NCBI GenBank assembly: GCA_028023455.1
Contig: JAQFVV010012497.1
Coordinates: forward strand, 2,730,001-2,794,000
Direction: 5' to 3'
DNA length: 64,000 nt
DNA from: Epiperipatus broadwayi
Lineage: Eukaryota > Onychophora > Udeonychophora > Euonychophora > Peripatidae
A program made the position numbers and the translations under genes. The notes beneath the pieces were generated by a model. The model did no database searches. It saw nothing but the letters and a program-made list of their open reading frames with translations, and was not told the DNA's origin. Shown one piece after another: positions 32,480 to 44,959 of this stretch; the stretch's first letter is position 1, and each line of letters starts with the position of its first letter.

Positions 32480-35040
32480 TATTTATTTCCAATTAATATA
32501 AAAAAATTGTATTAAATATATTAAATTAGTCTATATGGTAATTTGAACTCAATATCATAATTTTACCTTTTATATGATAGATAATTAAAACAGAAATTTA
32601 CATATAAATTTGTATGACAAACAATTAGCAAGAATCAAAAAATAATAAATAAATGGAATATACCATTAAGTGGAGTATACCATTTGTAATAAACAATAAA
32701 ACCACAAAAATATAAATCATCAAATTTAAAGTTGTTTTTTTTTTTAATTAATATTATTTAATCAATTCAAACTACAATGTAGCATTGCTATTTAAATCTA
32801 GTTCTATTTTTATTAAGCTTCTATAACACTTAACTATTGAAATTAAAATAAAACTGGTAAGTAAATCCACAACTTCAAAAATATTGCTAGTCAGATGAGT
32901 AGTATATTTGCAGTGACTGTAACACTAAGCAGATAAAAATAATTCTCTTTTTTAACATCTTTTGACATACTTAATAAGACACTTTTAATTAATAATATCA
33001 TCACAAATGTGGCATTATATCAAGCAATATCCAAAATAGATAGGAAACAATAATTTTCATATACTGACAAATATTGGACAAATGATAGACATATGCAGGA
33101 GATTAAGACCTGGGTTAACTGAAGAACACTGCTTCAGCACAAATGTGCATCTCGAGACCATTTATCTTTTTTTTAAATATCTTCATTTATGTTTGAAGAA
33201 TATGTGGTGAAGATTTTAATTATATCTTATAAGATATTACACATGGAAAATGAAAGATGAAGTTGAGTTATTCCATATGTTTGTATAAGCCAAACATATA
33301 TATTGAAGATAAAAGTAATATCTGTTCTAGAGATAACCTCTAGTTTAATAAATAATTAATAATAATCATTAGTGCATTTATCATAAGTGATTAGCATCAA
33401 AGTTGTGTGATGCAGAAAATTTGATGTTTGTAAATCAAATTATAAGACTTTGATATTGATAAATAATGAACAAATAATGAAGATATATATGAAATACAAA
33501 TCTGGCCAACTGATAAACGTAAATTTGACAAGAAATGCTCATTCTGGGAATCATCCTTTTTTCAGATACCTTTATTCATATGTTTCAAAAATATATTGTT
33601 AGTGGTGAAGGTTTTAAATATATAAAAGATATATATGGCCACTACTGAATAATAAATAAAAGATTTGACATTAGCTGATAACAAAGATAAATTTTCAAAA
33701 TTACAGCCTAGATATTAAATGCACTGAATAAAAAGAGATCTTGATATTAATTCATAGTTCATCTTATACATTTTGTTTTTAGACCCAATAAGACCTCATA
33801 ATTAAAATATTAAGTCTAATATACAAAAGTGAATTCCAATCTTTTTGCTGATATCCTGAAATATATAGCTTGTTTAAACTATACTGTACCATTTCTAAAA
33901 ACTTTTTGGTGTATTCTCTTCCTTCCCCATATTTTTAAACAAGTGTATATTTTATTATAATTAGCTTTATTGAATCAATGGAATCATGACTTACAGATAG
34001 TAGTCAGTTAAAACAACTTTTAAATAATCTGCTCCAGGATGATCTAAATAAAAGTGATTTATTTCTTTCAATTTTATATTTAAACAACTAATCATAGTAG
34101 TAGTATTAATACTTGCAACTTGGTCACCAATAGATGTTAAATACATTTTATATCAACTTTATAGAGTTATTGCAAATACCTTAAAATAATATAACTATCA
34201 TTATTTCAAGTTTACAATAAACATCCATATTGTCATAAGTAAGTACAAACAAGGGTGTGAATAAGCTAATCACTCATATCCTTGCAAAAAAAAAAAAGAA
34301 ACTCATTGTCTCATAATTTGGGTAATAAAGTTTTAATGGGTTACTTGTTTATTTCATAGCCTGATTAAAAATAGCTATATACCAATTCATTAATTCAACA
34401 ATTGGATGATTATGTAGGTTGGCTATAATTTAGTTATCTGAAATAAAAATCTTAAGCTGATTAATCTTCATATTACTAAGATTTAAACTTGATATTATAT
34501 AGATAAAAAATAAAATCCCAGTTTTAAAATAATATGAATATGGTAGTCTGCTAAAAAAAATTGAATAACACTTATTAATATCAAATAAGTTTATATAGAT
34601 ATGAAAACAAAAATTTTGACAGGCAATAAAATAACTGTATTCATCCATAAAAAAAATAACAATATATTTGTACCAGTATTTCAAGCAGCACCGGCCATCA
34701 ACTGGTTAATGAATAGTATTTTAAAAGCCATTGCAGAGGCCTTAATCTTATTATATAAGTTGTTGGTTTTAACATTTCTACAATGGTTTTTAAAATAATA
34801 TTCATTACTCAGATAATGGAAGATGCAATTTAGCATAATATGATTACACTAAACAGATAAATCTGAATAATATATACATAAAAGGGTCAATCAAACCGCA
34901 AATAATCATATAAATAAACTAGTCACTAATACCAATGCAAAGAAAAAAAGAGCTGTTATGATACTACACATATTTTGATCTGTGAAACTCTTTCAGCTGT
35001 CTATCATCAATGATAAACACCAATCTCATTCAATATGTAA
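32480..35040. other. AT-rich non-coding stretch
   Basis: It contains two diverged relatives of one another at about 33180-33270 and 33560-33640 ('gtggtgaagattttaa' versus 'gtggtgaaggttttaa', then 'taagatatt' or 'aaagatata' blocks), and a segment 33330-33445 resembling 7060-7170. A 65-codon plus ORF (34601-34798) overlaps an 84-codon minus ORF (34430-34684); neither has a recognisable motif. Confidence 0.45.
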
Positions 35041-35046
35041 TTATAG

Positions 35047-35355
35047 TAATGTGCAATATTTATATTTAAAAGGTGTAAATCAAGAATCAAAAACAAAACC
35101 CATTAAATATATATAATGTATATCTAAATTATAATATATATATATTAATACCTTATAAGTAGTATAATAGATGATAGTTTAATAAATCCCTATCCGTCTT
35201 TCATATCCAATATTCCCAGAATAGTTTTAAGTTTATGATTTTCATCAGTGAGGAGTTTTAATGTGCAATATTTATATTTAAAAAGTATAAATCAATAATC
35301 AAAAACAAAACTTATTAAATATATATAATGTATATCTAAATTATGATATATATAT
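35047..35355 (+). repeat. Tandem duplication of a 212 bp unit with partial family F
   Basis: Unit 1 (35047-35258) runs from 'taatgtgcaatatttata' through 'attaataccttataagtag' and family F core blocks ('aaatccctatcc', 'ccaatattcccagaatag', 'ttttcatcagtgaggag'). Unit 2 starts again at 35259 with 'taatgtgcaatatttata' and is cut at 35355 within an AT tract. Its second half resumes at 39605. The duplication therefore predates the 4.25 kb insertion. Confidence 0.8.
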
Positions 35356-36286
35356 TGTGCCCTTTTGTATGGGTCACCATTTAATTTTTGTGCTAATCTA
35401 TTAAAAATTTTAAATTTAAGATATATTTGAATGTGTGATGTTAATTTTGCTTATTGTAATATTTTAAAAGGTTTAATTAAAGCAATCTATGAGTATTTGA
35501 GATGTGAAATTGTGCTGAAATTGAGAGAGACATTTTAAGTAAAGATGATAGTAGTTTATGGTTGGGAAAACTGGCCATAGTTAATACTGCATTAATAAAT
35601 ATAATAAATAAAAGTTTGAATTTAAATGTTAAAAAAGACAAGTTAAAATTAAATGCATATATTTATTGTTGATAAAATAATGTTATAAAAGAATATAAAT
35701 ATTTTAATTATTATAAGTACATAAATAGAAGATTAATATTTGATTTCAATAATGTCGAATTATTAATTTAAAATTTGTTATATTATCTTATTTATTTTTG
35801 AAAATATTTATTTTAAAAAGTGCAATTGTTAGTTATTTTTAGATTATGAGAAGCGTTTCTTTTATTGTAAAAAAAAAGACAGATGTTAGTTAAATATGCA
35901 CACACATGCTTGGAAGTTATTTAATAAAGTTGCAAAACTATTTTAAAAATCATGTTATAAAATTTGTAAATAATACGTGAGTTATCACGAGATAAAAATA
36001 AAGATAAATCAATGTAGAATATTAAATCTGATTTTAAAAGTATTGCTTTAAAAATATAACGTATAAAAAATACTTAGTTTATTTTGAATAATTTTATAAA
36101 AGTTAAAATTAAAATCAAGTAAGAGTATATTTTAAAAATGTTTAATAGATTTAAATAAATGATAAAGATTATTTTAGAAATTTAATAATGTAATAAATAT
36201 TTAATATTAAATAAGCCATTATTTATTTTTAATTTTGTGTTGTTGGTAAAATATGTACATAAGCCAGCAAGTTGATTGTTTAATCT

Positions 36287-36345
36287 ACCAATCAAATGGG
36301 AAGTTTCTTCCGGTATAAAAGCTCAATTCAATTGTTAGGAGAGGA
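36287..36345 (+). promoter_or_regulatory. CCAAT + TATA promoter-like pair in the 4.25 kb insert
   Basis: 'taccaatcaa' at 36287-36296 and 'cggtataaaagctc' at 36311-36324 have the spacing of an RNA polymerase II core promoter. A start would be expected near 36345. The downstream 250 bp hold no ORF. Confidence 0.5.
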
Positions 36346-39070
36346 CTTTGTGATTGAATTTTCAAGTTAATTGTGTTATTAAAAATAGCTACGTAAATTT
36401 TTATAGACGCTTTTAAAATCATTTTTCAAAATTATAAGAGTGTCTTGTAAATAAGTTATAAAAGTTTTAAATGATAGACATGCAGTGTTAACTTAATTTT
36501 TTCCCTATCGGTCGTCTCTATTGAGCTCAATTTACAAGCAAATAGTCATGGGAACATCATATATAGTGAAAATATATCGGAAACTTTACCTTAGAAATAT
36601 GACAAACGCTGGATTAGTTCGGAAAATTACAAGATGGAGAAAATTAGTATTTTGGACAGTATATAATTTTAAAAGCTAATTACTGTTGCCTATTAGAAAA
36701 TAGATATTTTAAAGAATAAATACTTTTGTATAAAGAAAGTATTTTTGCAAGCTATAAATTTAAATGTATATCTTGAGTAAAGATATTAGAAATAAAAGTA
36801 GTTTTATAAATACTTGCCTTGTTAAGTCTTTATGTTTAAAAGACTGAATGTTGATGATTTTAAAGGCAAATCAATTGAAATATAATTAGCTAAAAATCTT
36901 AATATAATAAAATTATTATATTGAAATAATTTAAACGCTGGTCGTTTTAGATGAAGAAACTTATTCTTACCTGGATATTTTGTTAAGGAATGCGCAAGTA
37001 ATACATGGACGTCCAAGTCAATTTAAAAATAATTAAATATAAATTTTTATAAACTATAGACTAAATTAAAATAATAACTTTTGAATAATATTTTTAAAAG
37101 AACTAAACCAGGATTCTATAAACTATTTTAATTTTATTTTATTTTCTTGTGGGAACTTATTTTTAAAAAAGAACATTTTCGTTTTTCATAAACTTTTAAA
37201 AAAACACGTGATGGACCGGAAACAGGAAATGGTGTTCTAGTAAATGTGTACCTAGGATTTTAAGAACTATTATGGTTAAAAGAAGACATCGCTGGAGTTA
37301 CGTAATATGAATTCTGTTATATTTATTTAATATAAAATTTAAATATTATTAATCTATTTAAAATAAAATAGGTACATTTCTTAAAATAATAACTAAAAAT
37401 AATATAATAATTAATTGCATAAGTTTATTTTAATTAATATAACACGGGATATATTAAAGAATGATCGTGAGTGTAAATGTGAATTATTTTTATGAAGCTG
37501 TAATTCCGAAGAATATTGGAAGATGGACTGTACATTAAATCATTATTGATGGTAAAAATTGTATAATAATAATAATTTTTATGTATTTAATATGTTTTCT
37601 TTAGACCAACCAAATGATATGTTATTGTTGAATGGATGTATGAATATTTTAAAAATACACACACATTATATTGGTAGTGACAGTTTTATTTAAATATGCA
37701 TAATTTGAATTTATGATATAAATACGATGCAACATTACATAAGAAGCTTAGAAATAATTATATGATTCTTTCGTAAATAAATTTTGATATTTTGTTTTAT
37801 GTTACAGTATTAGAATTATATTTGTTATTCATAAGTAATTATTTTTATTGCAAGTTAGGAAGAGGTTTAAAAGTTTATATTTTATTTTTGTTTTATTGGA
37901 AAGATTAAATTAAGTTTTATGTAGAAGTTTATATTTGGATTGAAGATTTACCGAATATAGATGATGAAGTATAGATATGTTGGATAATTAGTATTTATTT
38001 AAAGTTAAAGGTTGTTTTCCGGAAGTTTTGAAATAAGTTAAAGGATGCTTTGTAGATAGAAAATTTATTAGGAAGGAGTAGAATAACACATAAAGTAGAG
38101 TAATAATTTCACATAGAAAAGAATCATAGAATTTATCTAATATAATGCTTTATGAATTTGAAATTGATGAATAATTTAATTATTATTATTTTAACAGTAC
38201 ATATATGTAATGCATATTTGATAAAACATGTAGCATGAATTGCATTAAATGAAATATAAAATTATAATCAGTTATTTGTTATTACATTATAAAGATACAT
38301 TAGTTTTATATTATGCTATTAGAGTAATGCTGATATTAAAGTGAACACATACTAGTACATGATGAAATGAATAACAGTAATACTTAAGTGATGTAGCAAT
38401 TTAATTAGCAAAGTTTAATTGTTTACATATGCTACATAAATATTGTTTACATAAATTTTTCTATGTAATAATTGAGGTTTACTGATGCTTGTTTAAAGTC
38501 TAAGTTTTGGAAACATACTTCAGTGTTATTAGTACAGCATTTTAAAGAATGTATAATTACTTATTGGGAGTATGAGCTAATAACAGTGTAAACATCTTGT
38601 ATTATTATTTTCTTATTTTTATTTTCTTTTGTTTTCCTAATTTGAACTGTAAATATTGTAAATAAATTCTTAATCAAAGTTAATGTAAATAAATTTGTTT
38701 AATTTGTTTTAAAAGTGTGTCGAGTTCATTATTTTGCACCACAGCATTTGACAGCAGATAATTTGAAGAAACATAATATTTGCACAATGTGAATTTATTA
38801 ATATTATTTTAGAAATAAATACAATATTTTCCTGATTATCATTTATGAGAATTGATTGACATTATTACATCATATTACAATGGTCATAGAGTAATTATAA
38901 TGCATAATATAAGAGTACAATATTATTTATTGCCACAGATTATTAAGTTGTAAGATTTTGATCTATTCTAAAATTAAGATACTATATGAAAATAAAAGAT
39001 AGACATGTTATTATTATTTAATGATTGATGATATAATAGGAATAGATAAGGTTAAGTTATACCCTAAGAG

Positions 39071-39094
39071 TATTATTATTATTATTATTATTAA
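39071..39094. repeat. (ATT)n microsatellite
   Basis: An uninterrupted run of about eight ATT units lies inside the 4.25 kb insert. Confidence 0.9.
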
Positions 39095-39604
39095 AATAAG
39101 TTAGGTGTATTTAGGTTTGATATAAAATCCCATATCATACTTATTTACATGAGTTATCATTACTTTAAGATAATTAGAAGAACCTGAGATTATTTAATTA
39201 TATTTTTAAAAATTAAAAGTTAAGATTTATTTATTTTATTATTATTAAAGATAGTTTATTTTATTTAAAAGCCATAAGAATGCTATAGAGGTAGTAGTAA
39301 GTTAATAAGGAGGTGATAGTATTCTTATGCCATTGAGACAATATGTTTGGAAGATATTGACTCAATGTAAATCTACTTATTACTTTGTAACTTTACTTCA
39401 CAGTCTCATGATTTTAATAAATACTTATTTAATTAGTACATACTATAGAATTGTATTGATTTTGATAATTAATAATAAATTTAAGTAGAATATGATAGTA
39501 TAAAAGTAAATTAAAGATAGATATGCAAATTTTAATTAAGCATTATAATTTAATTGAGCGAGTCATATTTCAAACTATATTATACATCGAGAAGTAAGGG
39601 TACA

Positions 39605-39810
39605 ATATATATATATATATATTAATACCTTATAAGTGGTATAAAATGATAGTTTAATAAATCCCTATCCTATACTTTCATAGCCAATATTCCCAGAATA
39701 GTTTTAAGTTTATGATTTTCATCTGTGAGGAGTTTTGTATCTTGGAAAAGGGCACATGAATCTTTTAGAATCTAATATATCTTTCTTCCAGTTGCCATTT
39801 ATCTCTTTTT
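39605..39810 (+). mobile_element. Second half of interrupted unit 2, including family F core
   Basis: After an (AT)n tract it resumes with 'attaataccttataagtgg', 'aaatccctatcc', 'gccaatattcccagaatag' and 'ttttcatctgtgaggag', then continues further into family F than unit 1 does ('tatcttggaaaagggcac', 'cttttagaatctaat', 'cttccagttgccattta'). Confidence 0.7.
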
Positions 39811-39814
39811 TTAT

Positions 39815-40715
39815 ATCATCAAGTTATCAGGAACAGAAGTGCATGAAATTGATTAAGCAGAATTGGCCATTTTCTGTAGTATTACAATATACAGTCTTAG
39901 ATAATGTATAATGTTGTGTAGTTGGATGACTAGTTTATCTACATGTTTGAATAGTTTGATTAATCAATTTTATTACAGAAATTCAAGCATGTGTTTACAT
40001 TTATTTTGGATGTGTTACGTATATTTGGGTATGTGATTAATAATTCATGTGTAATTAACACATTGTATATAGTAATTTAGCTTAATGGGATTCAGATATC
40101 TGACATATCTATAAGTACAGTAATATCCGTTTCGATTTTTTTTTCCTTGAAAAGAATCGGGATTTCCAATTTGAATATTATCAAGATTGGAAAATAACAA
40201 ACAGGTTTAAAAAAATATTATTTTAAACTTGGGGGGGGGGGGTTAATTAACGATTTAATGACAAAACTATTTTTTACAACTTTCAATAAAATATCTTTGG
40301 TTTGTTGTTTTTTTCTTATTGTTATTATTAAATCAAAATATACAGTATATAGATTAATTGGAAATAAAAATAATGACAAACATTTATTTATTAATGTAAA
40401 TAAATAGTAATAAAATTGCAAAAGCATTTTTATGAGAAAAAGTTGAGCATTAGTACTTCACTTTTTTAGTTTCCAATTGGAGTTTGATATATGATAGCCT
40501 TCCTATAATCATTCTGCAAATAGCATGCAATGGTATTATATGAATCAATTGCCTCCACATAGAAACCAGATTCATTTTAGTGAATTCCTAATTAAAAATA
40601 GCAGATCAAAAAAATACATAAACTACTAACTTGAACTTAGCAGTATTATGAGGATAGCTACCCTAAGACTACAAAGGTGAGAGTTTTTGTCCTCATACTA
40701 AAAAATGACTATATA
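39815..40715. other. AT-rich non-coding stretch
   Basis: It holds a 12-G run at 40231-40242 and nothing else recognised. The end of this stretch could include the 5' UTR or ORF1 remnant of the Jockey element that follows, but no motif shows it. Confidence 0.4.
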
Positions 40716-40719
40716 ATGT

Positions 40720-43290
40720 TGGCAATCATGAAGGAAATGCACTAAAATTACTTCAACTTAACATTGAGAATATAAAATTTAAAAATGGAGAGCCTCTTCA
40801 AATTAATTGTTTAGTACAATGTTAATATTGATACAATGCATTCCATCTTGTTTTAGACCATCTTGAAAAGCAAATAACTTCTACTGAATAAAGTGCAAAT
40901 GATATAGCAATCATCACTTGGATAAATAATTTACAAATATCCCAGTACTAATTGGCCCTAGAGATCATTTTACACCATAGGTATTTATAGAAATATTTAA
41001 TTATCATAATAATATTTGGGAATATACAAATAAAAATCAAGGAGATTGTCAACTCAATATGCATTTACTTTATGATTTTACAAAGAAAAACATTTCATTC
41101 AAACAGATGGAGAACAGAAACAATTTCTAATTTATGCTTTGTTTCAATAGTAAATGGTTCATCATTAATAGCTGAACTATTCATAATGAATCATTTCCAC
41201 CATAGTCAAGATGGAATTTAAGGAAAGCTAACTGGAGTCAATATATTGGATACCTTGAACAGAATATTAATATAATCTATGTAATTCCATCTTGCTAGGA
41301 TACATTTAACAAACTCATAATAACAGCTGCTAGAACTCTCGTAGACATCAAAAACCATTCCAGGTTTGAACAAAATATGGCAGTGCTTTTTATAGCCCAT
41401 TTTTGTCAATCCAAGATCCAGAAATTAGTGACAAATTTGTAAAATCACTGGATAATTCCACAAAAAAGTGGAAAGAAATTATAAAGAAGCAAACTTTTTA
41501 ACAAGATCTAATTGAAAGGATCCATTTTTACTTAAACTTGGTGGGTGTAAATAGTATTATTATCATTGCTAATGAGGTTATCAAATTTTATATATTCAGA
41601 TTTCTAAATCTAAGACTGATAGAATAAGAAAATGCATTATTAGAGCACAATTTCAAGTTTCTCTTTCATGATATAAACCTGCATCTGAAGGTAAATTTGA
41701 AGTTACCCTAGAATGTCTTGATTTAGAACAGTCACTAGAAGCAGATAACCCAATTCCTATTTCTAAAAATTACAATTTAAACCAAAGCATAGTTAGCAAA
41801 ACTAAACTATTCAATAATATTATTCATATAAAAACTATTCTAAAAATTTGGCATAAAGGCAAAACTATAGCAATCTTAAAGAAACTTAGCAATGATCCAA
41901 AAATTATTGCCTAATATTATTATGTGCTTCTATAAACTTTTAAAAAAAAATCATATTAACTACAAATTTTTTCCCAGTAATTAAGAGCAATCTATCTATA
42001 GATTATGTTGGGTTTAGGCCAAAAAAAAAGTTGCTAAGAACAAGTTTTATCTTTAACAACTTACCATAAAAGTCTTTCAAGATAAATTAAAAACTAGTGC
42101 TGTCATTAGAGATTTAACCTCAGTTTATGATTCTATTTGAAAAATGTTCTTCATCTAAAAATTTATAAAATTCTTAATTGAAAGAAAATCATTGATTTAC
42201 TTGACAAAATGCTTTTAAATTAAAAAAAATTCAAGAGACACAAAGGGTACAGTTTCCTCAACTATTTTATTTAACATATACATTAGTGATCTTTCAGAAA
42301 CAGAATGCTGGAAATTCATTTATAAAAAGAGATTCTTTCCTGAAACTGAAAAGTCTTTCAGTAAGAATATTAAAAGACTAGCACCTTAGTTCTAATTCAG
42401 CCCAATTTTTCACTCAACAATAAGAAATCACTTCATCCATTTTTTTTTTTTTTTTGCAACAATAAACTGAAGCACAATTCTACTTTGTTCTATTTAGGAG
42501 TAGTCTTGAATCGCTGCCTAACTTATTTTCCTCATTTTATCTAAAGTTAGCTCAAAATTAATTTCTAGGAATAACCTCATTGGAAAGCAGGCTGCTGCTA
42601 ATTAGGATTATCATGTAATTACTTTACAGGTAGCTTCCTTAGCATTAACATATTATGTTGATAAATAATATGCATCTGTTTGGGAAAAAGTTATCACATT
42701 AAATATCTCAATATTCAAACATTACCATTAGAAATATTATTAGTACATTCAAATCTACTTCCTTGCACCGATGTCCTGTTCTTTCTCATATTTCTTTACC
42801 AGATATCAAAACAGAAGTTTCCTTACAAAAAAATGTTAAAAAGACTGTACTTGCAATCTAAAACTCATCACAAATCAAGATCTCCTTAAAGACATAAAAA
42901 ATGAAATTCTTATGAGGTTCCAAACAAATTTATTTTCTCTAGATCCAACAATAAAGTCTGCTGGATATGATCTTCCTAGATATAACTGCAGTCTCATTAT
43001 TAGATTAAGAATAATCTATGGTTGTTATACTTATCTGCTTTCCCATAAACAAAATTTAACAGTTATTAGTTTATATAAAATGTAAACAATTACAAATAAT
43101 AATTGTCAAATCTATGTTTACAATGGCAGAATTAAGGACTTAATAAAAACACTAGTGAATATATCTTCTGTTTGGAATCTCTATAGTCCTTTTATGTTAA
43201 TAGTTAAATTCCCTTTAAAAAAAAAGAAATCTAAACACTAAATAAAAAGTTTCCAATCAGTTTCAATGCTTCAAATAAACTAAACCAAAG
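40720..43290 (+). pseudogene. Jockey-type non-LTR retrotransposon, near full-length ORF2, decayed
   Basis: The plus strand, across many stops, reads the ORF2 polyprotein in order. Endonuclease: 'LLQLNIENIKFKNGEPL' (about 40748-40800), 'TFHSNRWRTETISNLCFVS' (41090-41146) and 'HFHHSQDGI' (~41190-41218), equivalent to the FHSxRWRxGTNPDLCFVS...SQHRP end of Jockey-type endonucleases. RT: 'IWHKGKTIAILKKLSNDPK' (about 41850-41905), a 'GFRPKK' region near 42010, 'DKLKTSAVIRDLTSVYDSI' (42081-42137), and 'SSTILFNIYISDLSETE' to 42304. The sequence then shifts before the catalytic YADD, which is not readable. C-terminus: 'SRNNLIGKQAA' (about 42570) and 'VWEKSYHIKYLNIQTLPLE' (42680-42740). The 3' end shares 'ctaaacactaaataaaaa' with copy 1 at 30.3 kb. 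Inactive. Confidence 0.85.
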
Positions 43291-43299
43291 AAACAAAAA

Positions 43300-44560
43300 A
43301 CTTGTTTGAGCCATCATCAGTTGTTTAATAATGAAAAATATGTTAAGATTATTTTTATCAATTGTACTTTTATGTCCCTTCCACCACTCATAAACTAATA
43401 CTTGTATCCCTACACACTCATTGAAAATGACTCCTGAATGGTAGAGCTTGTACCATAAACTCCATTATTAATAGCATTAGAAAAGTTGACTCATACTTTG
43501 AGTTTGCAAAATCAGGTCCTAAATTTTTTCTCATCTTCAGTTAACAAAAACTGAGTACTAATTTGCTTTGGATCAAGCATGCAAGCAAGAAAATGAACTG
43601 AACTTAAAGCTGTTATATTATATGTTTACAAATTTCTTCTTAATACTCTTATTTTTGTGATTCATTCCATATACATTTTTTTTTAATTGTTTTCATAAAT
43701 TCACAAAAAAAAAATGCAATAGAATGTAAGTTTTGTGTGTGCGCATGTGTGTATAATAAAGACTATCAGCAATGAGCTTCAAAATACATTTTGAATATTC
43801 CTTTTAAGCATAACATTAGTAACTTTTTGTTTGGTTATTATTATTAATTTTGCTATTATTATCTTTGCAGATTTTAAAATTGTAGACTAGCTTTTAATAT
43901 AAGCTTCCAGACAATCCATTAAAGTATTCCAACAAAATTTGGAGCACCTGAATGCTTTAAGAAAACATTTTCAAAATGGTTCTTTGAAAATGATTAATAA
44001 ACATTGTGAATATGCTCTTAAGTTTGAAAACTGATAGTCATTAGCTAAAAGATATATCAAACAGATATAGGTTATCACTTTCACACCTTTGTAGCTTTCT
44101 ACCAAGTTGGTCAGCTGTGATTTTCTAAGTACACAAAACAATTATTTTTCATATTTCTTGGTGCTATTGGATGCCATCTTTGCTAGGTAGTCTGACATAA
44201 GTGTTTTTCCTGATATGCCAAAAGTATCTAGCAAATAGTTACTCCTGCTGTAAATGATACTGTTGCACACATTTTAAATGCATTATGAACACTTGCCCAA
44301 CCATTGTTACTTTAAAAAATATATGTATATTTTAATATGAAGAGCACTTGCTTGATTAATTCCTTGAAAAGATATCTAGTTTAGAAATTCCAATTTCTTT
44401 GCTATTTGATGCCTTATAACCAGAATACAGCTGCTACAAAAGCTAAACAAACTGTGGGATATTTCATGCAGTGAAATATAATATTGGAAGAATGAGGATT
44501 GCCAATTCCTCAACAAACTTTGTGATAAATGCTTAGCTAAAAAAAGCATTTAAAATATCT
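43300..44560. other. AT-rich non-coding stretch, nothing recognised
   Basis: No ORF above background, no SINE and no clear repeat relation. A short '(gt)n' patch lies at 43733-43754. Confidence 0.45.
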
Positions 44561-44564
44561 GTCA

Positions 44565-44900
44565 GGACCCCCCGTGCTCTGGCACTCCTCAGAGAAGTGC
44601 TAGGGTAGGTTCAGACTCTAGATCTAAAAACACTAACCCAAAGCCAAGCTTTTAACTAAAAATTATCTATTGAGTGGAAAATCTGAAATTTTTAGATCCC
44701 TACATGTCTTCAAACCCAGCTATACAACTCAAATAGCTATATGGGGCTGAGAGATCTTCAGCCATACCATATATTAGTAGTCTTAGCAATATAACATTGC
44801 ATAAGACTTAAGGCATAGACTATAAATAGTCAAAATAAGAGTCATAGATTACATGACGCTATACTCTTAAGCTTGTAAGTTACAAACAATGAGGAAAATA
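44565..44900. other. GC-richer patch, unassigned
   Basis: It begins with 'gtcaggaccccccgtgctc', then an imperfect palindrome 'gcactcctcagagaagtgc' at about 44582-44600, followed by 'tagggtaggttcagactc'. It precedes the Penelope remnant on the same strand by about 400 bp and could be its upstream part or an unrelated repeat edge. No ORF is visible. Confidence 0.35.
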
Positions 44901-44959
44901 CTTAGTATATACATCTTATCACACCAGAAACACAAAACATGGAGTTATACTATCACTAT

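Larger units (their letters stand above)
35356..39604 (+). mobile_element. 4.25 kb TG...CA insertion, non-coding, LTR-like
   Basis: Both edges are set by the interrupted tandem unit: the insert begins 'tgtgcccttttgtatggg' and ends 'gagaagtaagggtaca'. TGT...ACA ends, with complementary 'tgtgccctt' and 'aagggtaca' termini (one mismatch, one gap), are typical of LTRs. A CCAAT-like 'taccaatcaa' (36287) and TATA box 'cggtataaaa' (36311-36320) lie about 960 bp in, and AATAAA-type signals near 38660 and 38690 precede 'gtgtgtcgagttcatta'. C is conspicuously rarer than G on the plus strand. No ORF over about 65 codons exists. It fits an unusually long solo LTR, or a large non-autonomous LTR element whose two LTRs I could not see. 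Flanking AT repeats hide any target duplication. Confidence 0.6.

Noticed and set aside
34430-34798. Overlapping plus and minus ORFs (84 and 65 codons)
   Set aside because: No motif on either strand and low-complexity composition.
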